A stretch of 64,000 bases of DNA from Biancaea sappan. Its lineage: Eukaryota; Streptophyta; Magnoliopsida; Fabales; Fabaceae. The notes under the pieces are model-generated. The model did not search any database and had not been told where the DNA came from. It saw only the letters and a list, made by a program, of their open reading frames with translations. Below are positions 13,383-25,500 of the stretch, in pieces (the stretch's first letter is position 1; each line of letters begins with the position of its first letter). The DNA lies in NCBI GenBank assembly GCA_037074585.1, contig CM073497.1:26862069-26926068 (forward strand), read 5' to 3'. Both the position numbers and the translations under genes were made by a program.

Positions 13383-13394
13383 TGGTATCAGAGC
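13383..13394 (+). other. Primer binding site of the Copia element (tRNA-iMet type)
   Basis: TGGTATCAGAGC two bases inside the 5' LTR end (13380). This is the standard complement to the 3' end of initiator tRNA-Met used by plant Copia elements. Confidence 0.92.
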
Positions 13395-15164
13395 CTGGTT
13401 GTGATAGGCAAATTGAGAATAATTGAGATTAATCTAAGTTAGGGTTCATAAAAAAATTTTTCTATGGAACCTTAAATTTGCGTTTTGTTTATGATTCAGA
13501 GAAATTTTAGGGTTGTTGATAAGTTATATGTTATAATTATGATATTCTGAATTTGATTATAAGTATATGAAATATATCAAATTCTTAAAATTTATCATGA
13601 ATTGGGATTGCGTAATTTCGTAAGTGAATCAATCATTCCAAATTCAGGATCTATGGAATTGCGTAATCTTCATGATTGAAATATGAAATTGAATTACAAT
13701 TGAATTTGGGATGACCTGATGATTAACGCCGATTGCATATATAAATTGAATTTGAATTATGATTGAATTTGTGATGACTTGATGATTAACATTGATTGCA
13801 TATATATTGATCTGGAGAATTTCATAATTATGCAACATGATATCAATTTCATCAATTTGGGATATAATATATTAGTGCATGATATGGAATATAATAAATT
13901 GAATATGATATATGACAATTCAATATATTGACTCATCAATTTGGGATAAGTAATGTTTGTGATGCGCTAATATGAAATTGATAGGCTAAACCTTATTGAC
14001 AAGTATGTGTCAATAACGTGATATATGTGAATTAAGTGATATATATTGTTAACAATATAACGTGATTGAATTCGGAAACAATGCCGTCAACGTTATTGGA
14101 ACATGGTGTGATTTTTAAAATTTTGATACACATGTGAATTTGGGATTTACACGTGTGAATTTGGGATTGAATTTGTAAATTATGTTTATCTCAATTTTAT
14201 ATGTGTCTAAGTAATTTTGATTATGAGTGTATTGATCAAATTTTTGAGCTTTTCTTATAAATTGAGATAATTTTTATCAAGAACTCTAATTTTTTTAAAG
14301 AACTTATAATTGTGTGAATTGTGGGTGAATTAAAATGGTTTTCATTGATTAAATTTAGGATTTCATCAACCCCATGTGTATTTTTTAGGTTTAAGATTCA
14401 TGAAAATTTTGAGTGTGATTTGGATCTTTTGGAACCAAAAAAAATTTGATTGAGGTTTTAAATCACCCCATGAGGGTATTTCATGAATCCTAATCCTTTT
14501 ATATTCTATGTTCCTGTTATAATTAAGTTGATTGAACTATTTGGTTGTTAGAGTGACTAATTTAGATAAAATTAATTTAATTTTAGCAAGAAAAAATGTT
14601 AAATGCCTATGCACATTAAATATCCCAAAAGAGTTTAATTGGCTATGCTAAGGATAATTGTAAATGTGAGACATATTTGAGAAACTTGCTTAGAATATGT
14701 CAACCTAAAGAAAAGTATACACTAAATTTGTTTGTTTGTCTACATTTGCAAACTATATGAGTAGAAAGTGTCACTAACAAGACATTTATTCTATGCAAAG
14801 ATTGATAGATGTTGTTATACTAAACATTTCTATATCTGGATGAAACCCCTAATATACATATATGTGTAATGTGAGACATATTTGAGAAATTTGCTTAGGA
14901 TATGTCAGCCTAAAGGAAGGTATATGCTAATTTTATTTATTTTTTGTCTACATTTACAAACTATATGTATAGAGAGTACCATTAACAAGACATTTATTCT
15001 ATTCAAAAACTGATAAATATTGTTGTACTAGGTATCTCTGTGTGTGGATGGAACCTTTTAATTTACATATGAGTATGTGTGTTATTAAATATACGTGTGT
15101 TGTTGAGCATGTTTATTTTTGTTGTTTTTGTTTAGTATCTGTCATTACAAACATCTCTACAAAT
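13395..15164 (+). other. Copia leader, non-coding
   Basis: The 1.77-kb untranslated leader between primer site and gag. It is AT-rich and holds two internally repeated stretches: one around TGATGATTAACNNNGATTGCATATAT at about 13719 and 13780, and a longer one around 14660-14860 repeated at about 14870-15040 (GAGACATATTTGAGAAA). No gene seen. Confidence 0.6.
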
Positions 15165-15950
15165 ATGAACAATATTCCTATGTTGAATGGTACCAAAAAG
15201 CACATTATGATAGTGCTCGGCTATCTTGATTTGCACTATGCTTTGAGGGTTGAACACCTTGCAGACATAGCTGGCAAAAATACTATTGAGCAGAGAATTG
15301 CATTTGAGAAATGGAAACATTCAAATCGCGTGAGTCTTTAAGTCATGCAGCACACTATTTCGAAATCCATTAGGGGTGGGATTATGGAGGATCCGAATGC
15401 TAAGAGTTTCCTTAAACAAATCTCTGATCGATTCGCTCCTAACGAAAAGGTCGAAATAAGTACGATTTTGACTAAACTTGTTTCAATGAGATATAAAGGT
15501 AAAGGAAACATAAGAGAATACATCATAGAGATGTCAAACCTTGTCACTAAATTAAGGGCACTAAAGTAAGAGTTGTCTGAAGATATACTCGTGCATATGA
15601 CTTTAATCTCTCTTCTTCCACAGGTCAATCACTTTAAAGTTTCTTATAATACACAAAAGGAAAAATGGACACTGAAAGAGCTTATAGCTCAGTGTGTACA
15701 AGAGGAAGAGAGGTTAAAAGATGACAAGGTTGAGCGTGCAAATTTAGTATCTACTTCTGGTACTAAGAAAACCTCTAACAAGAGGAAGCGAATTCAAGAG
15801 AAGGAGACTACTGTTCAGAGAACTTCACAGCATAAAGGCAAACAGAAATAAGATTCGGGAGTTACTTGTTTCTTTTGCAATAAGGCTGGACATTTGAAAA
15901 AGGAATGTTCCAAATTTAATGCATGGCTTGAGAAAAAAGGGTATGCTACT
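15165..15950 (+). pseudogene. Copia gag, broken
   Basis: The frame starts at ATG 15165 with a Copia gag N-terminus (MNNIPMLNGT, then MIVLGYLDLHYALRVE), followed by FEKWKHSNRVSL, the KSIRGGI block, the FxxxFAPNEK region and MSNLVTKLRALK, and ends in a zinc knuckle CX2CX4HX4C (CFFCNKAGHLKKEC) near 15872. Gag forms the particle and packages RNA. Stops at about 15339, 15567 and 15849 interrupt it. Confidence 0.85.
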
Positions 15951-15989
15951 TAAATTTTTCAGTTTTGAAGTTAATTTAGCATTGGTGTA

Positions 15990-18122
15990 CCTAATGATAC
16001 ATGATGAGTAGATTCAGGTACAACTACTCATGTAAGTGTATCTATGCAGGAGTGCATAAGCAGCCGAAAGCCACTTGATGCTGAAAGATTCATTTAAGTG
16101 GGAAATGGTGGAAAGAGCTGTTGTTGAAGCTATTAGTAATTTTAGATTGTCTTTTGAGAACTTATGCATATTGAATTTAGAGAATAAATTATTACACCAT
16201 CATTTAGACGAAATTCAATTTTAGTTTCATGTTCGAACAAATTTGAGTATAATTGTTTATTTGGGAATGAAACTTTATTTTTTTAAATTTAAATTTGATT
16301 GGTATTGGTTCTTTAATTGATAATCTATATTGTTTAAATTGTTTGAAATCTAATAGCTTTGAGATTATGCATATTGTGAATTACGGTACTAAACGAAGCT
16401 ATGTGATGAAACTTCTGCTAAATTATGACATAATCATTTGGGGCATATTTCTAAATAGAGAATGCAAAGACTTATGTTAGATGACATTCTATAGACATCT
16501 AATATGACGATATGGATATTTGTGGTAGAGTGTGTAAACTGATAAAAGTTAAGGGAACAAGTACGTCTAGAGCTAATGAAACCTTGGAGTTAATGCATAC
16601 TGATGTTTGTGGTCCATTACATATAGCTTTCTAGAATGGACTACAATATTTTATTAACTTCATTGATGATTACTCTAGATAGGGTTATATGTACTTGATT
16701 CATGACAAGTCTCAAGAACAGTGACTTGCTACTTTGTGTGGTATCCTAAAAGCTCAAAGAGGTTTAAGTTTTATGACTATTCGACTAGGTCCTTCTTTGA
16801 GACTGGAAATGCCAAGTTTATTGAGGATGTTGATTACAATGGAAGTGATCATATGAGAAATGTTGTGTTAAGGTGGAATATGTTAAGTATTTCTATTATA
16901 GGCTCTGTTCGGTAAAATTAGCTTATAAGCTAATTTTTGGATTATAGCTTATAATTGATAGCTTATAACTTATAAGCTAACTTAATGAATTTAGAAGTGT
17001 TCGGTAAAAGTAACTGTTGAAGTAACTGAAAAGTGTAAAATGACATAAAAGGACATATATTTTTAATCCTAAAATAATATAAATAAATATATTAATTTTG
17101 TTTTTAAATAAAATAATTAAAATAATTATAGATATAAAATTCATTAAAAATATATATTTATATATTTTATTATATTTTATATATGAATAATATATTTTCA
17201 CATATATATTATATTTATATATATAATTATATTTTATTATATATAATAAAATATATTTACATATTATGTTATAATAATGATATAATAAAATAAGGGGTAA
17301 AATGGGTATTTTGAAAAAATAATAAGGTAAACTAGGAACAAAAAAACCATAAGCTATAAGCTATAAGCTACTCAAAGTAGCTTATCAAAATAAGCTATAA
17401 GTTACTAAAATAAGCTCGTTTACCGAACACTTTCAACGAACTTATAAACTAGTCAAATAAGCTATAAGTTAGCTTATAAGCTATAAGTTGTCTTGCCGAA
17501 CACAGTCATAGTCACGGGTACACTATTTCAGGTAATATTACCTGATTTAGTTAAGCTTATGAATTTAGGTAAACTTGAAAAACACAATGGACGGAGAGAT
17601 CACTCTTATTTAGGATTAAGAGATTCAATCTCTTGAAACTGAAGAACCTCAACAACCTCAACAACCTCAAGCTAAAGTGCCATTATTGTAGAGATTCTCT
17701 AAAGAGAGGAAAAGTTCATATGCCTCAAGTTGAGTAAAGAGTCTCATGCATGCACAAATATGTACGCATCAGATCTAGCGTACATAGTAGGAGTTGGGCA
17801 AATACCATCATCACTTATCGAAGAACAGATCGACTTAAAAGTCACTAGATACTCTGATGTTGACTTTGCAGGATTTTATCATAGCTTTAAGAATATTCTG
17901 TTATAGTAAGACCGTTAAGTTGTTTTGTGAGAACAGCTAGAGTTCGTGTAATTATGAACATTTAGACATTAAAGTTTTGGTTGTGAAGGAGTTTAGACAT
18001 ATCTGTAGACTATGTTAGTACGGATACTATGATTGTGGATCCACGGACTAAAGGTTTACCACCTAGATTGTTTTATGAGCATGTGGATGATTTGAGTGTG
18101 ATTAAGACTTTAGATGATTGAG
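15990..18122 (+). pseudogene. Copia pol remnants (protease, integrase, RNase H; reverse transcriptase missing)
   Basis: Recognisable in order: a protease core (VDSGTTTHVS near 16012), a GAG-pre-integrase piece (HLG-like near 16430), an integrase start (TLELMHTDVCGPLH near 16590, then FINFIDDYSR), a MITE at 16901-17507, a linker with QQPQQPQQPQ near 17650, then directly an RNase H and C-terminal part (YSDVDFAG near 17850, then DTMIVDPRTKGLPP near 18030). The reverse transcriptase that should lie between linker and RNase H is absent, so a deletion near 17700-17760 is inferred. Many stops; inactive. Confidence 0.82.
16901..17507. mobile_element. Tourist-like MITE in Copia integrase
   Basis: A 607-bp AT-rich element with terminal inverted repeats: left GGCTCTGTTCGGTAAA, right end reverse-complementing to GACTGTGTTCGGCAAG. 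The ends are followed inwards by repeated GCTTATAAGCT words that can fold back. The flanking duplication reads only as ATA (16898-16900, 17508-17510), which fits PIF/Harbinger Tourist elements. No ORF of note. Confidence 0.75.
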
Positions 18123-18203
18123 TCTGTATTCAATTTGTTATGTCTTACAAATAATTTTGTTGAATATCCATTTGTGAACATTTTGATATATGAATTGGTG
18201 TTA

Positions 18204-18238
<35 letters not shown>

Positions 18239-18599
18239 ATGTGTGTTGAGTACTCTGAACATAAGTGATTGCTGTCTCTTATAGTTTAGTATAAAGTTGA
18301 GAAAGTGTAGGAATCAATTGGAAATAGGTATGAATAAAGATCATGTACATATAATTTCTATGTTACACATCCAAACTAGATCTATGTCGTTAACTGTATC
18401 AGCAGTATAATCATTGTCGGGTTTAGTTTCAATATTACTAGTTACGAAAGCCCCTTTGGCTTTGTGCTAATATAGTTAATGAACTAGATTGTTGTAATAT
18501 ATCTGATTAAATAGCAGGTTGTGCAAACTAAGGTTTATATATATGTGTAATATGTACATATACAATATTCAAAACCATATGTAGTCCAAGTGAGAGAAT

Positions 18600-19288
18600 T
18601 GTTAGCATTATTTTATTTTTAATGTGTATATATATGTATATATTTATTTTTATAAATATATTAAGTGCTAATAATCATTTGGGTAGACTTATATATTAAT
18701 TGTTATATATGTGTATATATTGGGACATATATATTGCTATATATAATTAGGTCAAAATTAATTATCTTTATAAAATATATTTTGGGGTTAGACCTATTTG
18801 ATATATTAAAGTTAGTTTGGGGTATTTGTGATTTAATGTTATAATATATGTAGATGCTTGATCCAATTTAATAACAGTGATAAGACATTATTAATATATG
18901 GGGTCAATTTATTAGGTCAACCCATTGAGCTTGATAAATTGGTTATGGTTCCCAGGGTTATAAAGATTTGGTTTTTAGATTTTGAAAAGGTCTATAAATA
19001 TGTGAGTGAATGACCTAATGCCTATCACTTAAAACTTTCTTTGTAAAGAATCATCCTTACTAACCTTGAAAAGGCTAGCCTTTAGGAGATTGATTGCTAT
19101 GGATCAAGGTATGCTATATTCTGTACTATTGTTTTGAGTTATTGTTCTTATTATCAATTTGTCTATCAAACATCCTATATATTTACAATTAAATCATGAT
19201 TAGAATAAATAATTTGTGATTTTTGCATTTGAATTTCATCATAAATTTGATTGGTTATGGTTATAATTTTTTTTATCACATCCCTACA
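18600..19288 (+). repeat. 3' LTR of the Copia element
   Basis: A 689-bp intact LTR from TGTTAGC to CCCTACA, preceded by a purine-rich tract (CCAAGTGAGAGAA) typical of Copia polypurine tracts and followed by AAGAA, the target duplication. Confidence 0.9.
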
Positions 19289-19293
19289 AAGAA

Positions 19294-19520
19294 ATGTCTA
19301 AGCTTTCAATGGTGCTTGACAAGAGAAATAGCTGAGCTATGGGAAATGGCAAGTATATTAGCTTCTGGAATGATTCATGGGGAGCTCTTAAAGAACCTTT
19401 GATATTGCACGTTAAAAATCCCCTTCTTGCTGACATTGTGGAAAGAAAAACTTTTTGTTATGCAGATGAGACAGGAAAATGGAAAAAAGATGAGATTCTC
19501 CAATACGTGGAAGAGAACGT
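19294..19520 (+). mobile_element. LINE fragment A, middle part
   Basis: Between the Copia and Athila insertions, one frame reads AMGNGKYISFWNDSWG, the conserved IGNGxxIxFWxDxW block after a plant LINE reverse transcriptase, then about 55 more residues. It continues 5790-5977 and resumes at 30203. Confidence 0.75.
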
Positions 19521-20958
19521 TGGTTCACGCCACTACGATGTCAAATCGCCCAGAATTGAATTGTGGCAATTTGCAGTATAGTGATCCCCAGGTCGTATTC
19601 ACTCAAGGAGCCTCACTTCTTAATACCAATTAATCGTTCTAAACATCCAAACACTAATGAAAAGTACATAAACGTGGGGGGGGGGGGTTTTGTGCAGTAC
19701 TAATAAAAATAAAAATAGAACAGCAACTAAATACTACAAGAGCAGCAACAGCAGCAGCAGTAACAGCAAAAATTGCAAGATATTGACAGTAAAGAGACTA
19801 TGTAATCAGCCACTAGGATTCATGGGAGTGTAACTATCATTACCTAACTCATTGATTCAGTTTTGTTCTCATTCTATTGTTTGGTTCTTTATGAAAATGG
19901 TTCTAGAATAACATCTAGAATTTAATGCTACTAATTACAGTCAAGAACATCTCTCTACTATAACTAGATGCATTCAGTGGAAAATCTCATCCAAACCAAG
20001 TTAAATATATCATTTAACTAGTCATTTCGCCTCCCTCACTTTCCTAATCAGTCAAGCAAGGTTATGTCTTATATATAAGTCAGTTTATGTTACATTCTCA
20101 AGCTCTAATCAGCATTTGACAGCAAAATAAGCATGACAGCAAAACAGAAACGAAATGAGATGAAAATGGAGAATAAAACACTTAGCTTGCATTCTTAGTT
20201 CAAGCTACAACATCCCAGTGGTCTAGTGACTAATTACAATGAAAATTTAGCCCTCCATGAGAGCAAAACAGCAGACAACAGAAGTAAAAACAGAGAGGAA
20301 GAGAGAGCTATGAATTTCCTAAGTTATAGTTACAAAATAAAAGTGTTCTCTTCTCTAAAACTGATGCTCCTTCAATGCCTTAGAATATTCTACCTTAGAT
20401 GCTTCCTTGGATGCTTCTTCCATGATGTGGCAGCACTTTGACAGCAAAACAGCAGCATAATTAATATTTCTGCAGCAGCAGATAGGTATGGCAGCAGCAG
20501 AATTAATATTTCTGCAGCAGAAAAGTAACAAATAGCAGCAGAACAGCAGCAGAATATCATGGCAAAATTAATATTTCAGCCATGCTTTTCTGACCTACGA
20601 AAATTAATATTTCTGTCCAAAAATTCTGACTACATGGCATTGAATAAGAGTTCAAGTGAGCCCCATATCCAGCATATCCTAGTCAGCATCTGCATCACCC
20701 AAAAAGTGCCACATTAGCATCCAAATCAGCATCTTTGTCCATGTCAGCACTTTTCTCTCCAAAATTAAGATTTGTAGGAATTAGATTGAGCATTTTGCAA
20801 TTCAAGTTCTGAAAATATAAAATTGAAACACATTCAATCCATAAATAGTTTATACCCAATAAATTTCAAAACATAATAAAATTAGAGAATTGACAAAATC
20901 AAAGAGGCAAAAAGGACTAAAATAGGGACTAAAAAGTATATGAAAATACCCGATATCA
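19521..20958 (-). repeat. 3' LTR of the Athila element
   Basis: 1,438 bp, aligned along its whole length with 28764-30197. It contains CAG-rich (GCAGCAGCAG) clusters near 19740 and 20450-20560. The run of about 13 G near 19680 is only four G in the other copy. Confidence 0.93.
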
Positions 20959-22589
20959 AATCCCCCACACTTGGCCTTTTGCACTCCTGGGCAAAATAAT
21001 ATTCAGAACACCAAAAGACACCAAAGGAAAAGTGTGGAAAGCATGCTAGAATAGAATAATTAAAATTTTGAAAAGATTTAGCACTCGAAGAAAATTAATC
21101 TTAAATTTCTAAGATTCCAAGCATCATGGCAATTTAATTTGATACGAATGAATTCAAGTAATTAGCCTCCTCACCAGGAATGCGTTTACTCTCTATTCTC
21201 TCAAGTGTCTAGGGTAAATCACTCGAAATTTAACTTATCACAGAATTCACTACCATAAGCTTGTCAAGAATCTAAATCTCCACTACTTGAATCCAATACA
21301 TACTTGAATCAAAAGGACTTTACAAGGTTGTAACGTGGGTAGGAAAAATAGTGGGAAACAAAAGGGAAAGATTGAACAATGAAACAAAATATGGTAACAA
21401 CTCAAGAAAATGAAGAGTGTTTATAAGTGAAATATAAGAGACTAAGTATAAATAAATTTGGGTCTCAATGTTCTACCTGCTCCTCTTTTTCATCATTTTC
21501 TCTTTTTTTTCAATATTTTTTTTTATTCTTTCTTTCTCTTTTTTTTCTTCTTGGTTGGCCAATGTTTTTCTTTTGCTTGAGAGGAAGTAGAAGAAATATA
21601 GTTCAAAACACTCCAAAATTCACAAGATTTTTCAGCATATCAATCCCTTAAAAGAATTTAAAATACTCCTCACATCTTAAGTTGGAAGAGAAAAATATTG
21701 TTGTAGGCAGAAAAAGTGGTGGAAAAAAAAACGCAAGAAAGAAAATGGTTAAGGCACAAAATGACATACAATGGGAACAACGTATGGAAGACTATTTGGT
21801 TAAACTATGGTTACAAGAAACAAATGCCTAAATCATTTCCAAGTATGTACAAGATATGTAGCTTCAATGAAAGATTCAAGACAAGTTCTAGAGTGACAAT
21901 CCATGATAGAGAACACACAACAAGAAGAATAGCATTTTTCACTTAGGCTCAAATCCTCACAGCTAAAAGACTATTACTACAAATTCATTAAAGTCAACGT
22001 CATTGCCATTTAACTTGAATTCCTTAGAGAAATAAGGCTAAATTCTCTTCATGCTAAGTCAATCTACACTTTAACTATTTCATCATGCATAATTCCACAC
22101 CAAAACTCCATCAATTTTTTTCAAAAATAAAACATCAAATTCGGGCAAAACAGAGTAGCAAAATTCTGTACTGCAGAAATTCTGGCGACTCAGCTTTACA
22201 GACACAAAACTACACCAAAACAAATGCGAAAGACACCAAATAAAATTCTACAGCTAGAAGACATATAAAGCTTTAAAAACATGTAAAGAAACTAGCAAAA
22301 TTCGTAGCCAATCAGTACAGAAATTTCATGCAAGACAGCTCAAAAATTCTGGACAGAAACAGAGAAAACAGAGGAGACAGCAGGAAAATTTTTTTTTTTT
22401 TTGAAAATCAGCTCCAATTAAATTCTCTCCTCCCACACTTAAACATTGCATTATCCTCGATGCAAATTATTACCAAACATCAAATAAAATGAGGAGGACA
22501 TAAATTAAAAGTAGGGAAAGAGTACGGCCTTATCATGGAGCCGGAACATTGTAGAGTTGGATTTCCTCTACAGTTTCTTCTTTGAAGCC
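20959..22589 (-). other. Athila 3' non-coding region with polypurine tract
   Basis: On the minus strand the tract AGTGTGGGGGATT (20959-20972) abuts the 3' LTR, as a polypurine tract should. The rest, up to the end of pol, is AT-rich and holds T-rich runs near 21500 and 22390. Some Athila elements carry an env-like gene here; no such ORF can be read. Confidence 0.75.
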
Positions 22590-25500
22590 CTAGTAGAACT
22601 TCTTCAACCTTTGCCCATTTACCATGAACTGCTTGTTGGTGGCCTCATTTTGAATTTCTACTGCACCAAAAGGAAAGACATTAGTAATAACAAAAGGGCC
22701 AACCCATCTAGAGCGAAGCTTACCAGGCATTAGCTTGAGGCGAGAATTATAAAGAAGGACTTTATCTCCCACTTGGAATTCTTTTTTCTCAATTTTCTGA
22801 TCATGTAAAGCTTTTGTCCTCTCTTTATAGATGCGCTCATTCTCATAAGGCCCTAGCCTTAGTTCTTCCAGTTCTTGAAGTTACAACTTTCTTTCTTTAC
22901 CGGCTAGGGTCATGTCCATATTGCATTGTTTAACGGCCCAATATGCCTTGTGTGCAATCTCCACCGGCAAGTGACATGCTTTACCAAATACCAAGCGGTA
23001 TGGAGACATGCCGATGGGAGTCTTGAAAGCGGTTCTATAGGCCCAAAGCGCATCGTCAAGCCTCTTACTCCAATCTTTTCTGTTGGGTTGCACAGTTTTC
23101 TCTAATATTTGCTTTATCTCTCGGTTGGAGACTTCTGCTTGCCCATTGGTTTGGGGGTGGTAAGGTGTAGAGGTTTTGTGCACCACCCCATATTTCTTCA
23201 ATAGCCCTTGCATGTTTCTATTGCAAAAGTGTGATTCTTGATCACTGATTATGGCCTTGGGGACACCGAATCTGCAGAAAATACGTGAACGAAGGAAATC
23301 TACAACAACAATAGAATCATCAGTTCGGGTGGCTTTAGCTTCCACCCACTTCGACACATAATCCACAGCAACTAAGATATACATGAAGCCAAAAGAAACA
23401 GGAAAAGGACCCATAAAGTCAATACCCCAAACATAAAAAACATCACAAAAAAGAAGAGGTTGTTGAGGCATTTCATTTCTTTTAGACACATTTCTAGTTC
23501 TTTGACACCTAGAACAGTTTTTGCAAAAATCAAAGGCATCCCTAAACAAAGTAGGCCAATATAAAACAGAATCTAACACTTTTCTAGCTGTTCTTTGGGG
23601 ACCAAAGTGTCCACCACATGCAAGAGTATGACAAAAATTCAGCACATATGCAAATTCATGATTTGGAACACATCTCCTAATAGTTTGGTCACTACAAATT
23701 TTCCATAAATAAGGGTCATCCCACACATAGTACCTAGCCTCGCTTATTAATTTATTCAATTGATGTCTATTTTGGTATGCAGGCAATTCAGATGCAACAA
23801 GATAATTCATTAAATCAGCATACCAAGGCTCACTAATACCATGCAAAAGGAGGAAACACTCATCTGGAAAATTGTCTCTTACAGGGAGATGTTCCAATGG
23901 AAGATCAGAAAGCCTACTCAAGTGATCTGCTACTACATTCTCTGCCCCACTCTTATCCTTGATTTCCACATCAAATTCTTGGAGGAGCAGCATCCATCTA
24001 AGCAATCTTGGCTTTGCATCTGGTTTCTTCAATAAATATTTCAGTGCTGCATGGTCAGAAAACACAATTACTTTGGAGGCAAGCAAATATGATCTAAATT
24101 TTTCTAAAGCAAAAACAATTGCTAAAAACTCCTTCTTCGGGGTTGTGTAATTTGATTGAGCTGAATCAAGTGTACGGGACGCATAGGCTATGACATGCAA
24201 CTTCCTCTCTACTCTTTGTGAAAGTACTGCTCCTACAGCAAAATTTGAGGCATCACACATGAGCTCAAAGGGAAGCTCCCACCGTAGAGGTTGGATGATA
24301 GGAGGGGAGGTAAGTTGCTTCTTCAACTCATCAAAAGCTGACCTGCAAGCATCGTTAAAAATGAAATCAGTTTCTTTTTGGAAGAGTTTAGATAGGGGTA
24401 GAGCGATCTTACTGAAGTCCTTGATGAATCTTTTATAAAATCCTGCATGGCCAAGAAAAGAGCGAACTTCCCACACAGAAGCGGGGTAAGGCAAAGAAGA
24501 GATAACATCAACTTTGGCTTTATCTACTTCTATGCCACGTGGTGACACTATGTGGCCTAGGACTATTCCTTGCTCTACCATGAAATGACATTTTTCATAA
24601 TTCAAGACCAAATTTTTCTCTATGCATCTCTCAAGTACTCTCTCCAAATTTTTCAAACATGCATCAAATGAGTCTCCATAAACAGAAAAATCATCCATGA
24701 ACACTTCCATGCAATCCTCTAACAAATCAGAAAATATGCTTAACATGCATCTTTGAAAAGTGCCAGGTGCATTACAGAGACCAAAAGGCATGCGTCTATA
24801 TGCAAAAGTACCAAAGGGACAGATGAAGGTAGTCTTCTCCTGATCTTCAGGTGCAATGTGGATTTGAAAATACCCAGAAAAACCATCAAGAAAACAGTAA
24901 TGAGACTTGCCAGCAAGTCTCTCAAGCATTTGATCAATTAAAGGAAGGGGAAAATGATCTTTTCTAGTTGCTCGGTTCAACTTCCTATAATCAATGCAAA
25001 CACGCCAACTGTTTTGAACTCTAGTGGGCACTAACTCATTATTTTCATTTGCTATAACAGTTACCCCGGTTTTCTTTGGCACTACTTGTACCGAACTCAC
25101 CCACTTACTATCAGAGATAGGATAAATAATACCATCTTGGAGGAGCTTACTTACCTCCTTCTTGACCACATCAAGAATCATGGGGTTGAGTCTTCTTTGG
25201 GGTTGCCTTACTGGTTTCGTCTCTTCTTCAAGGAGAATTCGGTGCATGCACACTGAAGGACTAATTCCAGGAATGTCTGCTAGAGTCCACCCAATCGCCT
25301 TCTTATTCTTTTTCAACAAACTGATCAATTTTTCTTCTTGATTGGGGTTCAAGTTGTTGGCCACAATGATTGGAAGTTTGTCTCCTACCTCCAAGAAGGC
25401 ATACTTGAGGTTTTCTGGTAAAGCCTTCAACTCCAATGCAGGTGATTGGATGGTGGATGGAATTAGTTTTTGTGGAATCACATCCAAGGAGGCACCTACA

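Larger units (their letters stand above)
5983..19288 (+). mobile_element. Degraded Copia LTR retrotransposon with nested insertions
   Basis: Both outer ends are defined: TGTTAGCATT at 5983 and CCCTACA ending at 19288, flanked by the perfect 5-bp duplication AAGAA (5978-5982 and 19289-19293). The 3' LTR is 18600-19288 and the 5' LTR ends at 13380, directly before a tRNA-iMet type primer site. Internal coding is gag, protease, integrase and RNase H remnants in Copia order, full of stops and frameshifts; the reverse transcriptase region appears deleted. Three later elements sit inside: a LINE (about 6261-12280), a 677-bp MITE and a 607-bp MITE. It inserted into LINE fragment A. Confidence 0.9.

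Noticed and set aside
15132..15628. Minus-strand ORFs over Copia gag
   Set aside because: Shadows of the plus-strand gag remnant.
22590..22772. Separate small minus ORF with a KLRSRWVGPF motif
   Set aside because: It is the same frame as the Athila polyprotein after the stop at 22881, so it is its C-terminal tail and not a gene.
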